Shown here in pieces: positions 46,293-55,553 of a DNA stretch of 64,000 nt. Each line of letters opens with the position of its first letter. Position 1 is the stretch's first letter. The notes beneath the pieces are model-generated. The model was not told the origin of the DNA and made no database searches. It saw nothing but the letters and a program-made list of their open reading frames with translations. The DNA is from Amycolatopsis nigrescens CSC17Ta-90 (lineage in GTDB: Bacteria > Actinomycetota > Actinomycetes > Mycobacteriales > Pseudonocardiaceae): the NCBI RefSeq assembly GCF_000384315.1, contig NZ_ARVW01000001.1, positions 9,035,001-9,099,000 on the forward strand. The letters run 5' to 3'. The translations under genes and the position numbers were made by a program.

Positions 46293-48826
46293 CCGCCCCG
46301 CCGAAGACGGGCACCGCACAGCCACCGCGGCCGGATTCTCCGCAGCAGCCTCCGGCCAGGATGCCGACCGCCTGGAGCAGCTCGGTGCTCGCCCCGGTCG
46401 CCGCCGGCTTCGCCACCGTCTGCGCGGCAACCTCGCTGACCGGGGTCGTAGCCGGCTGGGCCTGGCTCGGCTACGTCCTCGTCGCGACCATCCTGGTCGG
46501 CTGCACCGGGCTGGCGCTGCGGTCGGTCCGCACGCCGACCCCGCTGGTCGGGCTGGCCCAGGTGCTCGTGCTGACCTTCCTGGTCACCGGCGTGTTCACC
46601 CGCAGCGGGATACTGGCGATCCTGCCCGGCCCGGCCGCCTTCTCCGAGCTGAGCCAGGTGCTGCAGGCCGCCTTCCAGCAGATCCAGACCGGCCTGCCGC
46701 CGGTGGAGCCCAGCTCCCCGATCCTCTGCCTGGTCACCATCGCGATCGGGCTGGTCGCGGTGATCATCGACACCCTCGCGGTAGCCGCCGCGGCGCCCGC
46801 GGCCACCGGCCTGGTGCTGCTGTGCGTCTACGCGGTGCCCGCCTCGCTGTCCGACGGGATGCTGCCCTGGTGGACCTTCCTGCTCGGCGCCGGTGCTTTC
46901 GCCGGGCTGCTCGCGGTGGACGGCAACCACCGGCACCGCCGCTGGCGCAACCGGGAGGCGCCCGGCCTCGGCGGCTCACCCAGCTCGGCCTCCACCCCGG
47001 TCGGCGTGGTCGCCGCGGCACTGGTGCTCGGCCTGGTCGCGGGCGGCACGCTCACCGCGGTCGGCACCGTGGGCAGGTTGCCCGGCAGCGGCCCCGGCGG
47101 TCAGGGCAGCGGCCCCGGCGGGCTCGGCGTCAACCCGTTCACCTCGCTGCGCGGCATGCTCGACCAGGGCTCCAACGTGGAGCTGTTCCGGGTGCGCGGC
47201 CTGGGCGAGGACAAACGCCTGCTGCGGGCCTTCACCCTGGACACCTACCGGCCGAACAAGGGCTGGGGCCTGCCCGACGCGCCGATGCCGGCCGGCGTGC
47301 CGGCCAACCGGCCGCTGCCGGCCGCCCCCGGCGACACCGGGGTCGGCGCGTCACGGGAGATCCAGATCGAGCCGGTGAACTGGGTGGACGTCTGGATGCC
47401 GGTGTACGGATCGCCGCGGTCGCTGCGCAACGTGGCCAACGGCTGGTTCTACGACCAGAGCAGCGGTGCGGTGTTCAGCGAGCGCAAGCAGCGGGTTCCG
47501 CCCTACACCGAGTCCGCGTCGCTCGCCGAGCCCACCAAGGACGAGCTGCGCGCGGCGAAGGTCGACCCCGCCGACGTCTCCCCCGGCTACAGCAGGGTGG
47601 ACCAGGTCGACCCCCGGGTGGTGGACCTGACCAGGCAGCTGACCCAGAACAAGAGCAACAACTTCGACAAGGCCACCGCGCTGTGGCAGTACTTCACCGC
47701 GCAGAACGGCTTCACCTACGACACGCAGACCGCGAAGGCGGGCGACTCGGACGCGCTGGCCGACTTCCTGCTCAACGGCAAGCGCGGCTTCTGCGAGCAG
47801 TTCGCCTCCTCGATGGGCGTGATGCTGCGGGTGCTCGGCATCCCGTCCAGGGTCGCGGTCGGCTTCACCAACGGCTTCCCCACCGCGGACTACCGGACCA
47901 TCACCTCGCAGGACGCGCACGCCTGGGTCGAGGTCTACTTCGGCGACCGCGGCTGGGTCAGCTTCGACCCGACCCCCCGCTCCGACGGCCGCGGCTACAT
48001 CCCGCCGTACCTGCGCCCGGACACCGACATCAGCGGCAGCTCGGAGAACTCCGGCGAGAACGTGCCGAGCGCATCCTCCAGCCGTCCGGAGCCCACCGGC
48101 GGGGCGCTGGAGCCGAGCGCCGACCCGAACGCGCTGCCACCGGGCCAGGAGCAGGACTCCGCGAGCCCGGGCTGGGTGCAGGTGGCCGCGATCATCGCGG
48201 TGCTGCTCGCGGTGGCCCTCAGCATCGCGGCGGTTGTGCTGAGCCGCCGGACCGCGAACAGACGGCGCGGCATCGGCGCCGAGGACGGGCGACCGGACCG
48301 GCACGTCCCGCTGGAACCGCCGGGCCCGGCGGTGACCGGCTGGCTGCCGCTGGCGGCCGGTGCGCTGTGGATCGCCGCGGTCGGTTTCGCCGCGTGGCTG
48401 TGGTCCGGCTGGTTCGCGCTGGTGCTCGTGCTGGTGCTGGTGATCGCGGCCGGGCCGGCCGCGATCAGGGAGGTCGGCAGGCGACGGCGGCTGCAGTCGA
48501 TCAACGCGCACCGGCTGGACGCCGCGGACGCGGCCTGGCGCGAGCTGCTCGACGAATGCGCGGACCGCGGCCTGCCGGTGCCGGAAAGCGAGACCGCGCG
48601 GACCGCCGCGCAGAAGCTCGCCCACCAGCATCATCTCGACGCCGAGGGCCGGGACGGCCTGCGGACCGTGGTCAGCGTGCTGGAGCGGTCCTGGTACAGC
48701 GGCACCAAGGACCCCGACCCGTCGCTGGGCCCGGCCTTCGAGGAGCTGCGCCAGAGCATGCACCGCAACGCGCCGATGTCCTGGCGCGGCAGGCTGCTGC
48801 CGAAGTCCCTGTTCCGCCGCCGCTGA
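46289..48826 (+). CDS. Transglutaminase-like membrane protein
   Basis: An 845-aa membrane protein: N-terminal hydrophobic block (about 30-190), extracytoplasmic region and a transglutaminase domain with the full catalytic triad. Cys is in GKRGFCEQFASSM, His in SQDAHAWVEVYF and Asp in WVSFDPTPR. A C-terminal membrane segment follows, then a cytoplasmic DUF4129-like tail. GTG at 46289 overlaps the DUF58 stop. Likely acts on envelope proteins or peptides; substrate unknown. Confidence 0.92.
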   Translation: MTAPPKTGTAQPPRPDSPQQPPARMPTAWSSSVLAPVAAGFATVCAATSLTGVVAGWAWLGYVLVATILVGCTGLALRSVRTPTPLVGLAQVLVLTFLVTGVFTRSGILAILPGPAAFSELSQVLQAAFQQIQTGLPPVEPSSPILCLVTIAIGLVAVIIDTLAVAAAAPAATGLVLLCVYAVPASLSDGMLPWWTFLLGAGAFAGLLAVDGNHRHRRWRNREAPGLGGSPSSASTPVGVVAAALVLGLVAGGTLTAVGTVGRLPGSGPGGQGSGPGGLGVNPFTSLRGMLDQGSNVELFRVRGLGEDKRLLRAFTLDTYRPNKGWGLPDAPMPAGVPANRPLPAAPGDTGVGASREIQIEPVNWVDVWMPVYGSPRSLRNVANGWFYDQSSGAVFSERKQRVPPYTESASLAEPTKDELRAAKVDPADVSPGYSRVDQVDPRVVDLTRQLTQNKSNNFDKATALWQYFTAQNGFTYDTQTAKAGDSDALADFLLNGKRGFCEQFASSMGVMLRVLGIPSRVAVGFTNGFPTADYRTITSQDAHAWVEVYFGDRGWVSFDPTPRSDGRGYIPPYLRPDTDISGSSENSGENVPSASSSRPEPTGGALEPSADPNALPPGQEQDSASPGWVQVAAIIAVLLAVALSIAAVVLSRRTANRRRGIGAEDGRPDRHVPLEPPGPAVTGWLPLAAGALWIAAVGFAAWLWSGWFALVLVLVLVIAAGPAAIREVGRRRRLQSINAHRLDAADAAWRELLDECADRGLPVPESETARTAAQKLAHQHHLDAEGRDGLRTVVSVLERSWYSGTKDPDPSLGPAFEELRQSMHRNAPMSWRGRLLPKSLFRRR

Positions 48827-48851
48827 GCCCCCGGCCCGCGCGCCTTCCCGA

Positions 48852-48900
48852 GCCCAATGTGACGTTCGGCCACTAGAACGAGCCGAACGTCACATTGGGC
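48852..48900. repeat. Palindromic element family B, copy 1
   Basis: Perfect inverted repeat, 19-bp arms beginning GCCCAATGTGACGTTCGGC, 11-nt loop CACTAGAACGA. It is located between the convergent transglutaminase and DUF3040 genes. A second copy at 57578-57626 carries the reverse-complement loop. A terminator role is plausible, but no U-tract follows. Confidence 0.85.
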
Positions 48901-48921
48901 CGTTACGGGCCGGGTCGGACG

Positions 48922-48988
48922 GTGGGACTCGCCCGGTGTGAACGTGGGACTCGCGGGGCTTGAACGTGGGACTCGCGGCACATGCCGG
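48922..48988. repeat. 22-bp tandem repeats (three units)
   Basis: GTGGGACTCGC begins at 48922, 48944 and 48966, a strict 22-bp period; the second and third also share the preceding GAAC. They sit in the gap after the transglutaminase gene, beside element B copy 1. Confidence 0.7.
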
Positions 48989-49004
48989 GGCACGTGCCGC
49001 GAGT
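48971..49004 (-). terminator. Hairpin after DUF3040
   Basis: Inverted repeat ACTCGCGGCAC, 12-nt loop, GTGCCGCGAGT. It sits 16 bp past the DUF3040 stop and is part of the 22-bp repeat region. It has no T-tract, so termination is probable but not certain. Confidence 0.45.
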
Positions 49005-49019
49005 CGGGGGCTGGCGCGG

Positions 49020-49430
49020 TTACTGGTCTTCGAACCGCTGACGGAAGCGCTCTTCCATCCGCTGGGTGAAGGAACTGCGTCGCGGTGCTTGCTTGCCGCC
49101 CCGGGAGGATGCGGTCTGCGCCGCACCGTCCTTGCCCTCGACCTCGGCGGGCTGCCGGATCGAAGTGACGGCCAGTACTACCCCGAAGAACATGACCAGG
49201 AAGCCGATCACGCTCAGCAGTGGGATCTCGGCCACCCGAAACGGCACCATCACGCCCAGAACGAGCAGTGCGATACCGACGACGAACAGCGCAATCCCCT
49301 GGATTCGCCGGCGGCGGGCAGGCCGGCGCAACCGGCTTCCGCGCACCGTGGACGCGAACTTGGGGTCCTCGGCATAGAGCTCGCGCTCGATCTGGTCGAG
49401 CAGCCGCTGCTCATGCTCGGAGAGTGGCAT
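49020..49430 (-). CDS. DUF3040 membrane protein
   Basis: A 136-aa actinobacterial membrane protein: N-terminal MPLSEHEQRLLDQIERELYAEDPKFA is the DUF3040 signature, two membrane helices span about 50-95, and a charged C-terminus follows. Function unknown; related genes often lie next to division or DNA polymerase genes. ATG 49430 follows GGAGGAAAG. Transcribed toward the repeats at 48852-49004. Confidence 0.85.
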   Translation of the reverse strand: MPLSEHEQRLLDQIERELYAEDPKFASTVRGSRLRRPARRRRIQGIALFVVGIALLVLGVMVPFRVAEIPLLSVIGFLVMFFGVVLAVTSIRQPAEVEGKDGAAQTASSRGGKQAPRRSSFTQRMEERFRQRFEDQ

Positions 49431-49637
49431 CTTTCCTCCTCCGGCACAGCTGTCGCGGGCGCCGGGCCGCGCAACGTCGTGGACCCAACAGACGTCCCCG
49501 TTCCGGGGAGTCAACAACCAGGATACGAGCCCCGCGCGCGGACGACTACCCGATCCCGCATCCGGGCCGGATTGTTTTGCCGGAAAGCGGTCTCCACCGG
49601 GTGCTCCGGGCCGCCGGGAGCACCGCCGGGAAGACGA

Positions 49638-50918
49638 TCACCCCTGGTCCGGGGCCAGCAGGGTGGCCGGGCGGACCGCGGCGGCGCCGAATCTCGATCT
49701 CGCCACATCTGCGGCGAGTTCCGCGTCCCGCCAGCGTGGCGCCGACGGCACCGCCTTCGATGACGACGAGGTCGAGGACGACACCGTCTCGAAGCTGAGC
49801 TGTTCGGCCGTCTCGGTACCGGCAAGGCCCTCCAGCCGTACCCCGAGCAGGCGCACCTCGGCCCCGTCGGCCGCCGCGGCGAGCAGCGCGACCGCCGTCG
49901 CGTAGATCTCATGGGTGAGATCGGTCGCGGACGGCAGGGTGCGGGCCCTGGTGATGGTCCGGAAGTCGGCGAACCGCACCTTGATCGACACGGTCCGCCC
50001 GCGCAGCCCCTTGGCGCGCAGGATGCCCGCCACCCGCTCGGACAGCCGCAGCAGTTCCCGGTCCAGCACCGCGCGGTCGCGCTGGTCGGTGTCGAAGGTC
50101 CGCTCGGCGCCGATCGACTTGTCCGGTGACTCCGGCACCACGCCCCGGTCGTCCCGGCCGTTCGCCAGTGCGTGCAGGTGCTCGCCCACCGCCGTGCCGA
50201 CCGAGCGCCGCAGCCTGCTCAACGGCGTGGCGGCCACGTCGGCGATGGTGGCGAGGCCGAGCCGCCGCAGGTTCTCCTCGGTCCGCTTGCCGACTCCCCA
50301 CAGCGCCGAGATCGGCAGCGGGTGCAGGAACTCCAGCACCTGCCCTGCCGGCACCACCACGACGCCGTCCGGCTTTGCCATGCCGGAGGCGAGCTTGGCG
50401 ACGAACTTCACCCCGGCCACCCCGACCGAGCAGGTGATGCCGTGCTCCTCGGCCACCTTCGCGCGGATCGACTCGGCGATCCCGGCCGGGGTGCTGCCCA
50501 GCCGCCTGAGCGCGCCGCTGACGTCCAGGAAGGCCTCGTCCAGGCTCAGCGGCTCGACCAGCGGGGTGAGCTCCCGGAAGAGGGCCAGCACGCCCCGCGA
50601 GACCTCGCCGTAGAGCCCGCGGGTCGGCGGGAGGTACACCGCGTGCGGGCAGAGCCGCCGGGCCGCACCGACCGGCATCGCCGACCGCACGCCGTACACC
50701 CTGGCCGGGTAGTTGGCCGAGAGCACCACCGAACGCGCGCCGGCGCCCGCGACTATCACCGGGCGATCCACCAGCTCCGGCCTAGTACGCAGCTCCACGG
50801 CCGCGAAGAAGGCGTCCATGTCCACGTGCAGCAGGCCGCAGCCGGTGTCGTCCGGGGTGTGCTCGCCGGTCACCAGGAAGCGCGCGTGACCGTCCGGTAG
50901 TGCCGCGTTTCTGCCCAT
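49638..50918 (-). CDS. dinB: DNA polymerase IV (DinB/DinP)
   Basis: Y-family translesion polymerase. The protein is 426 aa. Catalytic palm residues are in HVDMDAFFAAVE and LSLDEAFLDVS. The thumb and little finger follow (HPLPISALWGVGKRTEENLRRLG). A clamp-binding-like QLSF is present near the C-terminus (EQLSFETV). ATG 50918 is preferred over an upstream TTG. Confidence 0.93.
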   Translation of the reverse strand: MGRNAALPDGHARFLVTGEHTPDDTGCGLLHVDMDAFFAAVELRTRPELVDRPVIVAGAGARSVVLSANYPARVYGVRSAMPVGAARRLCPHAVYLPPTRGLYGEVSRGVLALFRELTPLVEPLSLDEAFLDVSGALRRLGSTPAGIAESIRAKVAEEHGITCSVGVAGVKFVAKLASGMAKPDGVVVVPAGQVLEFLHPLPISALWGVGKRTEENLRRLGLATIADVAATPLSRLRRSVGTAVGEHLHALANGRDDRGVVPESPDKSIGAERTFDTDQRDRAVLDRELLRLSERVAGILRAKGLRGRTVSIKVRFADFRTITRARTLPSATDLTHEIYATAVALLAAAADGAEVRLLGVRLEGLAGTETAEQLSFETVSSSTSSSSKAVPSAPRWRDAELAADVARSRFGAAAVRPATLLAPDQG

Positions 50919-50961
50919 CGGCGCCAAGGCTAGCCCGGCGCACCGACAAGAATCGGGTGGC

Positions 50962-51717
50962 TCAGGACGGCCGGTGTGCCACCGCGTGCAGCCTGGCCGC
51001 GATGTCCCGCAGCGGCGAGAGGGTGCCCGCTGCCGCTTCGAACTCGGCGAGGTCGTCGGCGCCCTCAGCGCCCTCGGCGCCGTCGGGCACCGGGCCGACG
51101 CTGTCCGCGACCACCCCGTCCCCTTGGATCAGGGTGACCTCCAGCCCCGCGGCGCTCAACTGCTCGCGCAGGCCCTCGGTGCCGAACCGCCGCAGCAGGC
51201 TGTCGCCGTCTTCCGGCAGTACCCCGTCCGCCTCGGTGAGCAGCCGCTTCGCCTCGGCGAGCCGGCCGGACAGCGCGCGTTGCAGGGCGGCGGCGTGCCG
51301 GTTCGCGACGAGCACGGACACCGCACCGCCCGGCGTCACCGCCGCGGCCAGCGCGGCGAGCACCACGGCCGGGTCGTCGACGACCTCGAGCAGGCCGTGT
51401 GCCAGCACCAGGTCCGCCGATCCGGCCGGCACGTGCCTGCCGAGCGCGTCCGAGTCGTCCGCCACCACGGTGATCCGGTTGGACACCCCCATCTCCGCGG
51501 CGCGGCGCTGCAGGGTGGCCAGCGCGTTCGGGTTGGGCTCCACCACGGTGACCGAGCATCCCGCCGAGGCGAAGGGAACCGCCCAGCCGCCGGTGCCGCC
51601 ACCCACGTCGACCACCCGCGGTTCCGTCACGCCCCGTGCCCGCGCCCGGGAGAGCTCGGCCTCCAGTGCCCGCCTCACGAGCCCGGAGCCCCTGGCTGCC
51701 GCGATGTCCGTTCGCAT
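50962..51717 (-). CDS. SAM-dependent methyltransferase
   Basis: A 251-aa class I methyltransferase. SAM-binding motif VVDVGGGTGGWAVPFA is followed by EPNPNALATLQRRA and ADLVLAHGLLEVVDD. Substrate unknown. The start is taken at ATG 51717 (frame open to 51768, but the extra residues are not methyltransferase-like). It shares a 64-bp gap with the divergent ParA-like gene. Confidence 0.85.
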   Translation of the reverse strand: MRTDIAAARGSGLVRRALEAELSRARARGVTEPRVVDVGGGTGGWAVPFASAGCSVTVVEPNPNALATLQRRAAEMGVSNRITVVADDSDALGRHVPAGSADLVLAHGLLEVVDDPAVVLAALAAAVTPGGAVSVLVANRHAAALQRALSGRLAEAKRLLTEADGVLPEDGDSLLRRFGTEGLREQLSAAGLEVTLIQGDGVVADSVGPVPDGAEGAEGADDLAEFEAAAGTLSPLRDIAARLHAVAHRPS

Positions 51718-51781
51718 GGGGCCAGAGCGTAGTTCGGGTTCCCCGGCGGCGAGCGCGCACCTCAGCACTTAGGCTCCGATC

Positions 51782-52570
51782 GTGCGTACAGTCGCTGTGC
51801 TCAGCCTCAAGGGCGGCGTCGGCAAGACCACCGTCGCGCTCGGGCTCGCCTCCGCGGCGCTGGACCGCGGCCTGCGCACGCTGGTCGTCGACCTCGACCC
51901 GCAGTGCAACGCCACCGCCGCGCTGGACCCGCCGCCCACCCGCGGCACACTCGCCGACGTGCTCGCCTCCCCGCGCCGTTCCGTGCTGAACGCGGCGATC
52001 ACGCGCAGCGGCTGGGGCGAGGGGGTGGACGTGCTGGTCGGTTCCGAGGACACCGAGTCGCTCAACGATCCCGCGCCCGGTTCGCGGCGGCTCGGCAGGC
52101 TCGCCGCCGGGCTCACCGAGCTGCACCGGCTCATCGATCACGGGCAGCTGCCCTATCGGCTGGTGCTGCTGGACTGCCCGCCCTCGCTCGGCAGGCTCAC
52201 CAGGTCGGCGCTGGTCGCCGCGGACGGCGCCCTGCTGGTCACCGAGCCCGCCCTGTTCGCGGTGTCCGGGGTGCAGCGCGCTTCGGAGGCGGTCGAGGCC
52301 GAACGGGCCGAACACAACGCGCGGCTGCGCTCGCTGGGCGTGGTGGTGAATCGGGTGAAGCCGCGCTCCAAGGAGCACGAGTTCCGGGTCGCCGAGCTGC
52401 GCCAGACCTTCGGCGAACTGGTGCTGGAGCCCGCCCTGCCGGACCGGGTCGCCGTGCAGCAGGCCCAGGGCGCCTGCGCTCCGGTGCATCGGCTGAGGTC
52501 ACCGGGCGCCCGCGAGCTCGCTGGGGCGTTCGACACCTTGCTGGCGAACACCACCGGCACCAGCCCGTAG
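51782..52570 (+). CDS. ParA/MinD-type ATPase 1
   Basis: A 262-aa P-loop ATPase with KGGVGKTT at 10-17, DLDPQCNATAAL and LDCPPSLGRLTRSAL. The usual DPQGN is DPQCN here. It starts with GTG at 51782. Only 10 bp separate it from a second, very similar ATPase. No ParB, parS or plasmid gene is nearby. Role unknown; chromosome or protein positioning is possible. Confidence 0.9.
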   Translation: MRTVAVLSLKGGVGKTTVALGLASAALDRGLRTLVVDLDPQCNATAALDPPPTRGTLADVLASPRRSVLNAAITRSGWGEGVDVLVGSEDTESLNDPAPGSRRLGRLAAGLTELHRLIDHGQLPYRLVLLDCPPSLGRLTRSALVAADGALLVTEPALFAVSGVQRASEAVEAERAEHNARLRSLGVVVNRVKPRSKEHEFRVAELRQTFGELVLEPALPDRVAVQQAQGACAPVHRLRSPGARELAGAFDTLLANTTGTSP

Positions 52571-52580
52571 GCTGTGTCGA

Positions 52581-53510
52581 GTGCACACGGTCGCCGTACT
52601 GAGCCTCAAGGGTGGTGTCGGCAAAACGACGGTTGCGCTCGGTATCGCCTCGGCTGCGTTGCGTAGGGGAACGCGGACCCTGGTCGCCGATCTCGACCCG
52701 CAGGGCAACGCCACCGCCTCACTGGACCCGCCGTACACCGACGCCACCCTGGCCGAGGTGCTGGAGACGCCGCATCGCGCGGTGCTGCAGCGCGCCATCG
52801 CGCCCAGCGTGTGGAGCGACGAGCTGGACGTCCTGGTCGGCTCGGAGGAGCTGGAGCAGCTCAACGAGCCGGGTCCGGACGGGCGCCGCCTGGAGAACCT
52901 GTCCAGGGCGCTCGACGAGCTCTACCGCTCGCCCACTCGCGGCGAGCCCTACGAGCTGGTGGTGCTGGACTGCCCGCCCTCGCTCGGCAGGCTGACCAAG
53001 TCCGCGCTGGTCGCCGCGGACAGCGCGATCCTGGTCACCGAGCCGACCATGTACGCGGTGGCGGGCGCGCAGCGGGCGCTGGAGGCGATCCAGCAGGTCC
53101 GCGACGAGCACAACCCCGACCTGAAAGCGATCGGCGTGCTGGTGAACCGCCTCCGGGTCCGCTCCCACGAGCACCAGTTCCGGATCGCCGAGCTGCGCGA
53201 GTCCTTCGGGCACCTGGTGATGCCGACCGCGATCCCGGACCGGCTGGCCATCCAGCAGGCCCAGGGCGCCTGCAGCCCGATCCACGAGTGGAACTCGCCG
53301 GGGGCGCAGGAGATCGCGCTGACCTTCAACATGGTGCTGGCCAAGATCCTGCGGTCCAACCGGGCCGGGCGGCACCGCGTGCTGGACGCCGGGCAGCGGC
53401 ACGGCGAAGACGAGAACGTGTCCGGGGAGATCACCGCCGCGCCGGAGAACTCGGAGACCGAGGTCGAAACCACCGGGCCGATCCCCCGGGTGCGTTCGGC
53501 GAACTCCTAA
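52581..53510 (+). CDS. ParA/MinD-type ATPase 2
   Basis: A 309-aa paralogue of the preceding gene with KGGVGKTT at 10-17, DLDPQGNATASL and LDCPPSLGRLTKSAL. It has about 45 extra C-terminal residues, a polar tail ending RVRSANS. The pair looks like a tandem duplication that diverged. Starts 10 bp after the first and ends 14 bp before the glycosylase gene, so all three likely form one transcript. Confidence 0.9.
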   Translation: MHTVAVLSLKGGVGKTTVALGIASAALRRGTRTLVADLDPQGNATASLDPPYTDATLAEVLETPHRAVLQRAIAPSVWSDELDVLVGSEELEQLNEPGPDGRRLENLSRALDELYRSPTRGEPYELVVLDCPPSLGRLTKSALVAADSAILVTEPTMYAVAGAQRALEAIQQVRDEHNPDLKAIGVLVNRLRVRSHEHQFRIAELRESFGHLVMPTAIPDRLAIQQAQGACSPIHEWNSPGAQEIALTFNMVLAKILRSNRAGRHRVLDAGQRHGEDENVSGEITAAPENSETEVETTGPIPRVRSANS

Positions 53511-53524
53511 AGGCCCGGCGGCCG

Positions 53525-54331
53525 ATGCCCGAAGGCGACACGGTCTTCCTGGCCGGCAAGCAGCTGGACAAGGCGCTCGCGGGCCGGACGCTGCTGCGGG
53601 GTGAGTTCCGTCACCCCGCGTTGGCCACGGTCGATCTCGCCGGCCGGGACGTGCTCGGCGTGCGCACCGTGGGCAAGCACCTGTTCACCCGGTTCTCCGG
53701 CGATCTGAGCCTGCACAGCCATCTGCGGATGGACGGTTCGTGGCAGGTCTACCCGCCCGGCGCCCGGTGGCGGCTGCCCGCCCAGCACGCCAGGGTCGTG
53801 CTGGTGAACCCGGCCGCGCAGGCGATCGGGTTTCGCGTGCACGACCTGAAGTTGCTGCCCACCGGCGAAGAACACGGCCTGGTCGGGCACCTCGGCCCAG
53901 ACCTGCTGGATCCACAGTGGACGGACGAGCACGCGGCCGCCGCCGCGGCCGCGCTGGCCGCCGAACCGGCGCGGGAGCTCGGACTCGCCCTGCTGGACCA
54001 GCGGATCATGGCCGGTATCGGCAACCTGTACAAGATCGAGATGTGTTTCCTGCTCGGTGTCTCCCCGTGGACCCCGGTGTCCGGAGTGGATCCGGCGAAG
54101 GTGGTCGCGCTCGGTCGCAAACTGTTGCTGGCCAACGCATGGCGCTACGAGCAGAGCACCACCGGCGAGCTCGCGCGCGGCCGCCGCAACTGGGTCTACG
54201 AACGCACCCGGCAGGGCTGCTTCCGCTGCGGCGGGCCGGTGACCGTCGCCAGGCAGGGACACGACACCCACGCCCGGCCCACCTGGTTCTGCCCCCGCTG
54301 TCAGCCTGGACCTTCGCCGCTGGACGGGTAA
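53525..54331 (+). CDS. Endonuclease VIII-type DNA glycosylase (Nei2-like)
   Basis: A 268-aa Fpg/Nei family base-excision enzyme. The N-terminal MPEGDTV carries the catalytic Pro2 and Glu3. The helix-two-turn-helix region reads LLDQRIMAGIGNLYKIEM, and a C-terminal zinc finger is formed by CFRCG and CPRC. It removes oxidised bases. MPEGDT starts are typical of actinobacterial Nei2 and not Fpg (MPELPE). Confidence 0.9.
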   Translation: MPEGDTVFLAGKQLDKALAGRTLLRGEFRHPALATVDLAGRDVLGVRTVGKHLFTRFSGDLSLHSHLRMDGSWQVYPPGARWRLPAQHARVVLVNPAAQAIGFRVHDLKLLPTGEEHGLVGHLGPDLLDPQWTDEHAAAAAAALAAEPARELGLALLDQRIMAGIGNLYKIEMCFLLGVSPWTPVSGVDPAKVVALGRKLLLANAWRYEQSTTGELARGRRNWVYERTRQGCFRCGGPVTVARQGHDTHARPTWFCPRCQPGPSPLDG

Positions 54332-54341
54332 AGTGTGCGGG

Positions 54342-54404
54342 GTGACGACGTACAAGCTTCCGCTGTACGGCCAGGATCGCGAACGCGGCGACCTCGCTCC
54401 CTAG
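54342..54404 (+). CDS. Possible 20-aa leader ORF
   Basis: GTG at 54342 opens a 20-codon frame, MTTYKLPLYGQDRERGDLAP, whose TAG stop lies within the hairpin that starts at 54403. It sits between the glycosylase and the deaminase gene. It could be a regulatory leader peptide; the ORF is short and unverified. Confidence 0.3.
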   Translation: MTTYKLPLYGQDRERGDLAP

Positions 54405-54430
54405 GACCCGCGCCTTTTTCGCGTGGTCCT
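54403..54430 (+). terminator. Hairpin upstream of the deaminase gene
   Basis: Stem AGGACC-CGCG with CGCG-t-GGTCCT, loop CCTTTTT. It lies after the glycosylase gene and overlaps the end of the leader ORF, so it may serve as a terminator for the ATPase-glycosylase transcript or an attenuator. Confidence 0.5.
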
Positions 54431-54459
54431 CATTCCCCCTATTTCCGGGAGCTTTCGTC

Positions 54460-55491
54460 ATGTCCGAGTTCGAGCGCGCGGAGCTGCGCGCCTTCATCCA
54501 GGCACTGCCCAAGGCCGAGCTGCACGTCCACCTCGTCGGCTCCGCCGGTATCGACACCGTGTTGGCGCTGGCCAAGCGCCGCCCGGAGGCCGGGGTGCCC
54601 ACCGACCGCGAGGAACTGGCGCGGTTCTTCACCTTCCGCGACTTCTCGCACTTCCTCACCGTCTACTGGGCGGTCGGCTCGATGGTGCGCGACCGCCACG
54701 ACGTGCACACCCTGGTCACCGGGCTGGCCAAGGACCTGGCCGGCCAGAACGCGCGCTACGCCGAGGTCACCGTGACCCCGTACAACCACCTGCTGGACGG
54801 CCTGCCCGGCGACGAACTGCTCGAAGGGCTGGCCACCGGCCGGGCAGCCGCGGCCGCCGAGCACGGCGTGGAACTCGCCTGGTGCTTCGACATCCCTGGC
54901 GAAAAGGGAGTCGAAGCCGGCCGGGAAACCCTGCTGTTCGCGCTGCGCGAACGCCCCGACGGGCTGGTGTCCTTCGGCCTCGGCGGCCCGGAGGTCGGCG
55001 TGGGGCGCGCCCAGTTCGAGCCGTTCTTCACCGCGGCCCGCGAAGCCGGGCTGCACAGCGTGCCGCACGCCGGCGAGACCAGCGGGCCCGCCACCATCTG
55101 GTCCGCCCTGCACGACCTCGGCGCGGAGCGGATCGGGCACGGCACCAGCTGTGCCGCGGACCCCAGGCTGCTCGCCCATCTGGCCGAGCACCGGATCCCA
55201 GTGGAGGTCTGCCCCACCTCGAACCTGCGCACCCGGCAGGTGGAATCCCTTGCCTCGCACCCGGTCCGGCGCATGCTGGACCACGGGGTGACGGTGACGC
55301 TGAACACGGACGACCCGCCCATGTTCGGCGCGACGCTGAACGGCGAATACCTCGGAGTGGCCGAGACACTCGGCCTGCGACCGGCCGAAATCGCCCAGCT
55401 GGCGCGCAATGCGGTACAGGCCGCTTTCCTGCCCGCGCAACGCAAAAGCGACCTGCTCGCGGAGATCGACGCGCTCGTCACAACCGGCTGA
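54460..55491 (+). CDS. Adenosine deaminase family hydrolase
   Basis: A 343-aa zinc hydrolase. Metal and catalytic motifs: H22-x-H24 (LHVHL), PHAGET, RIGHG and NTDDPPMF. The family deaminates adenosine or related 6-amino purines such as aminodeoxyfutalosine; the substrate cannot be decided here. ATG 54460 is preceded by a weak GGAG. Confidence 0.85.
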   Translation: MSEFERAELRAFIQALPKAELHVHLVGSAGIDTVLALAKRRPEAGVPTDREELARFFTFRDFSHFLTVYWAVGSMVRDRHDVHTLVTGLAKDLAGQNARYAEVTVTPYNHLLDGLPGDELLEGLATGRAAAAAEHGVELAWCFDIPGEKGVEAGRETLLFALRERPDGLVSFGLGGPEVGVGRAQFEPFFTAAREAGLHSVPHAGETSGPATIWSALHDLGAERIGHGTSCAADPRLLAHLAEHRIPVEVCPTSNLRTRQVESLASHPVRRMLDHGVTVTLNTDDPPMFGATLNGEYLGVAETLGLRPAEIAQLARNAVQAAFLPAQRKSDLLAEIDALVTTG

Positions 55492-55553
55492 GCGGAAAAC
55501 CTTGTTGCCGGGTACCGATCTGTTCGCCTAGCGTTGCGGTTACACGAGAAGGG

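Noticed and set aside
48922..48988. CRISPR array
   Set aside because: Only three short repeats with 11-bp spacers and no cas genes.
51782..53510. Chromosome partition parAB locus
   Set aside because: No ParB gene, no parS-like site (TGTTTCACGTGAAACA) noticed nearby.
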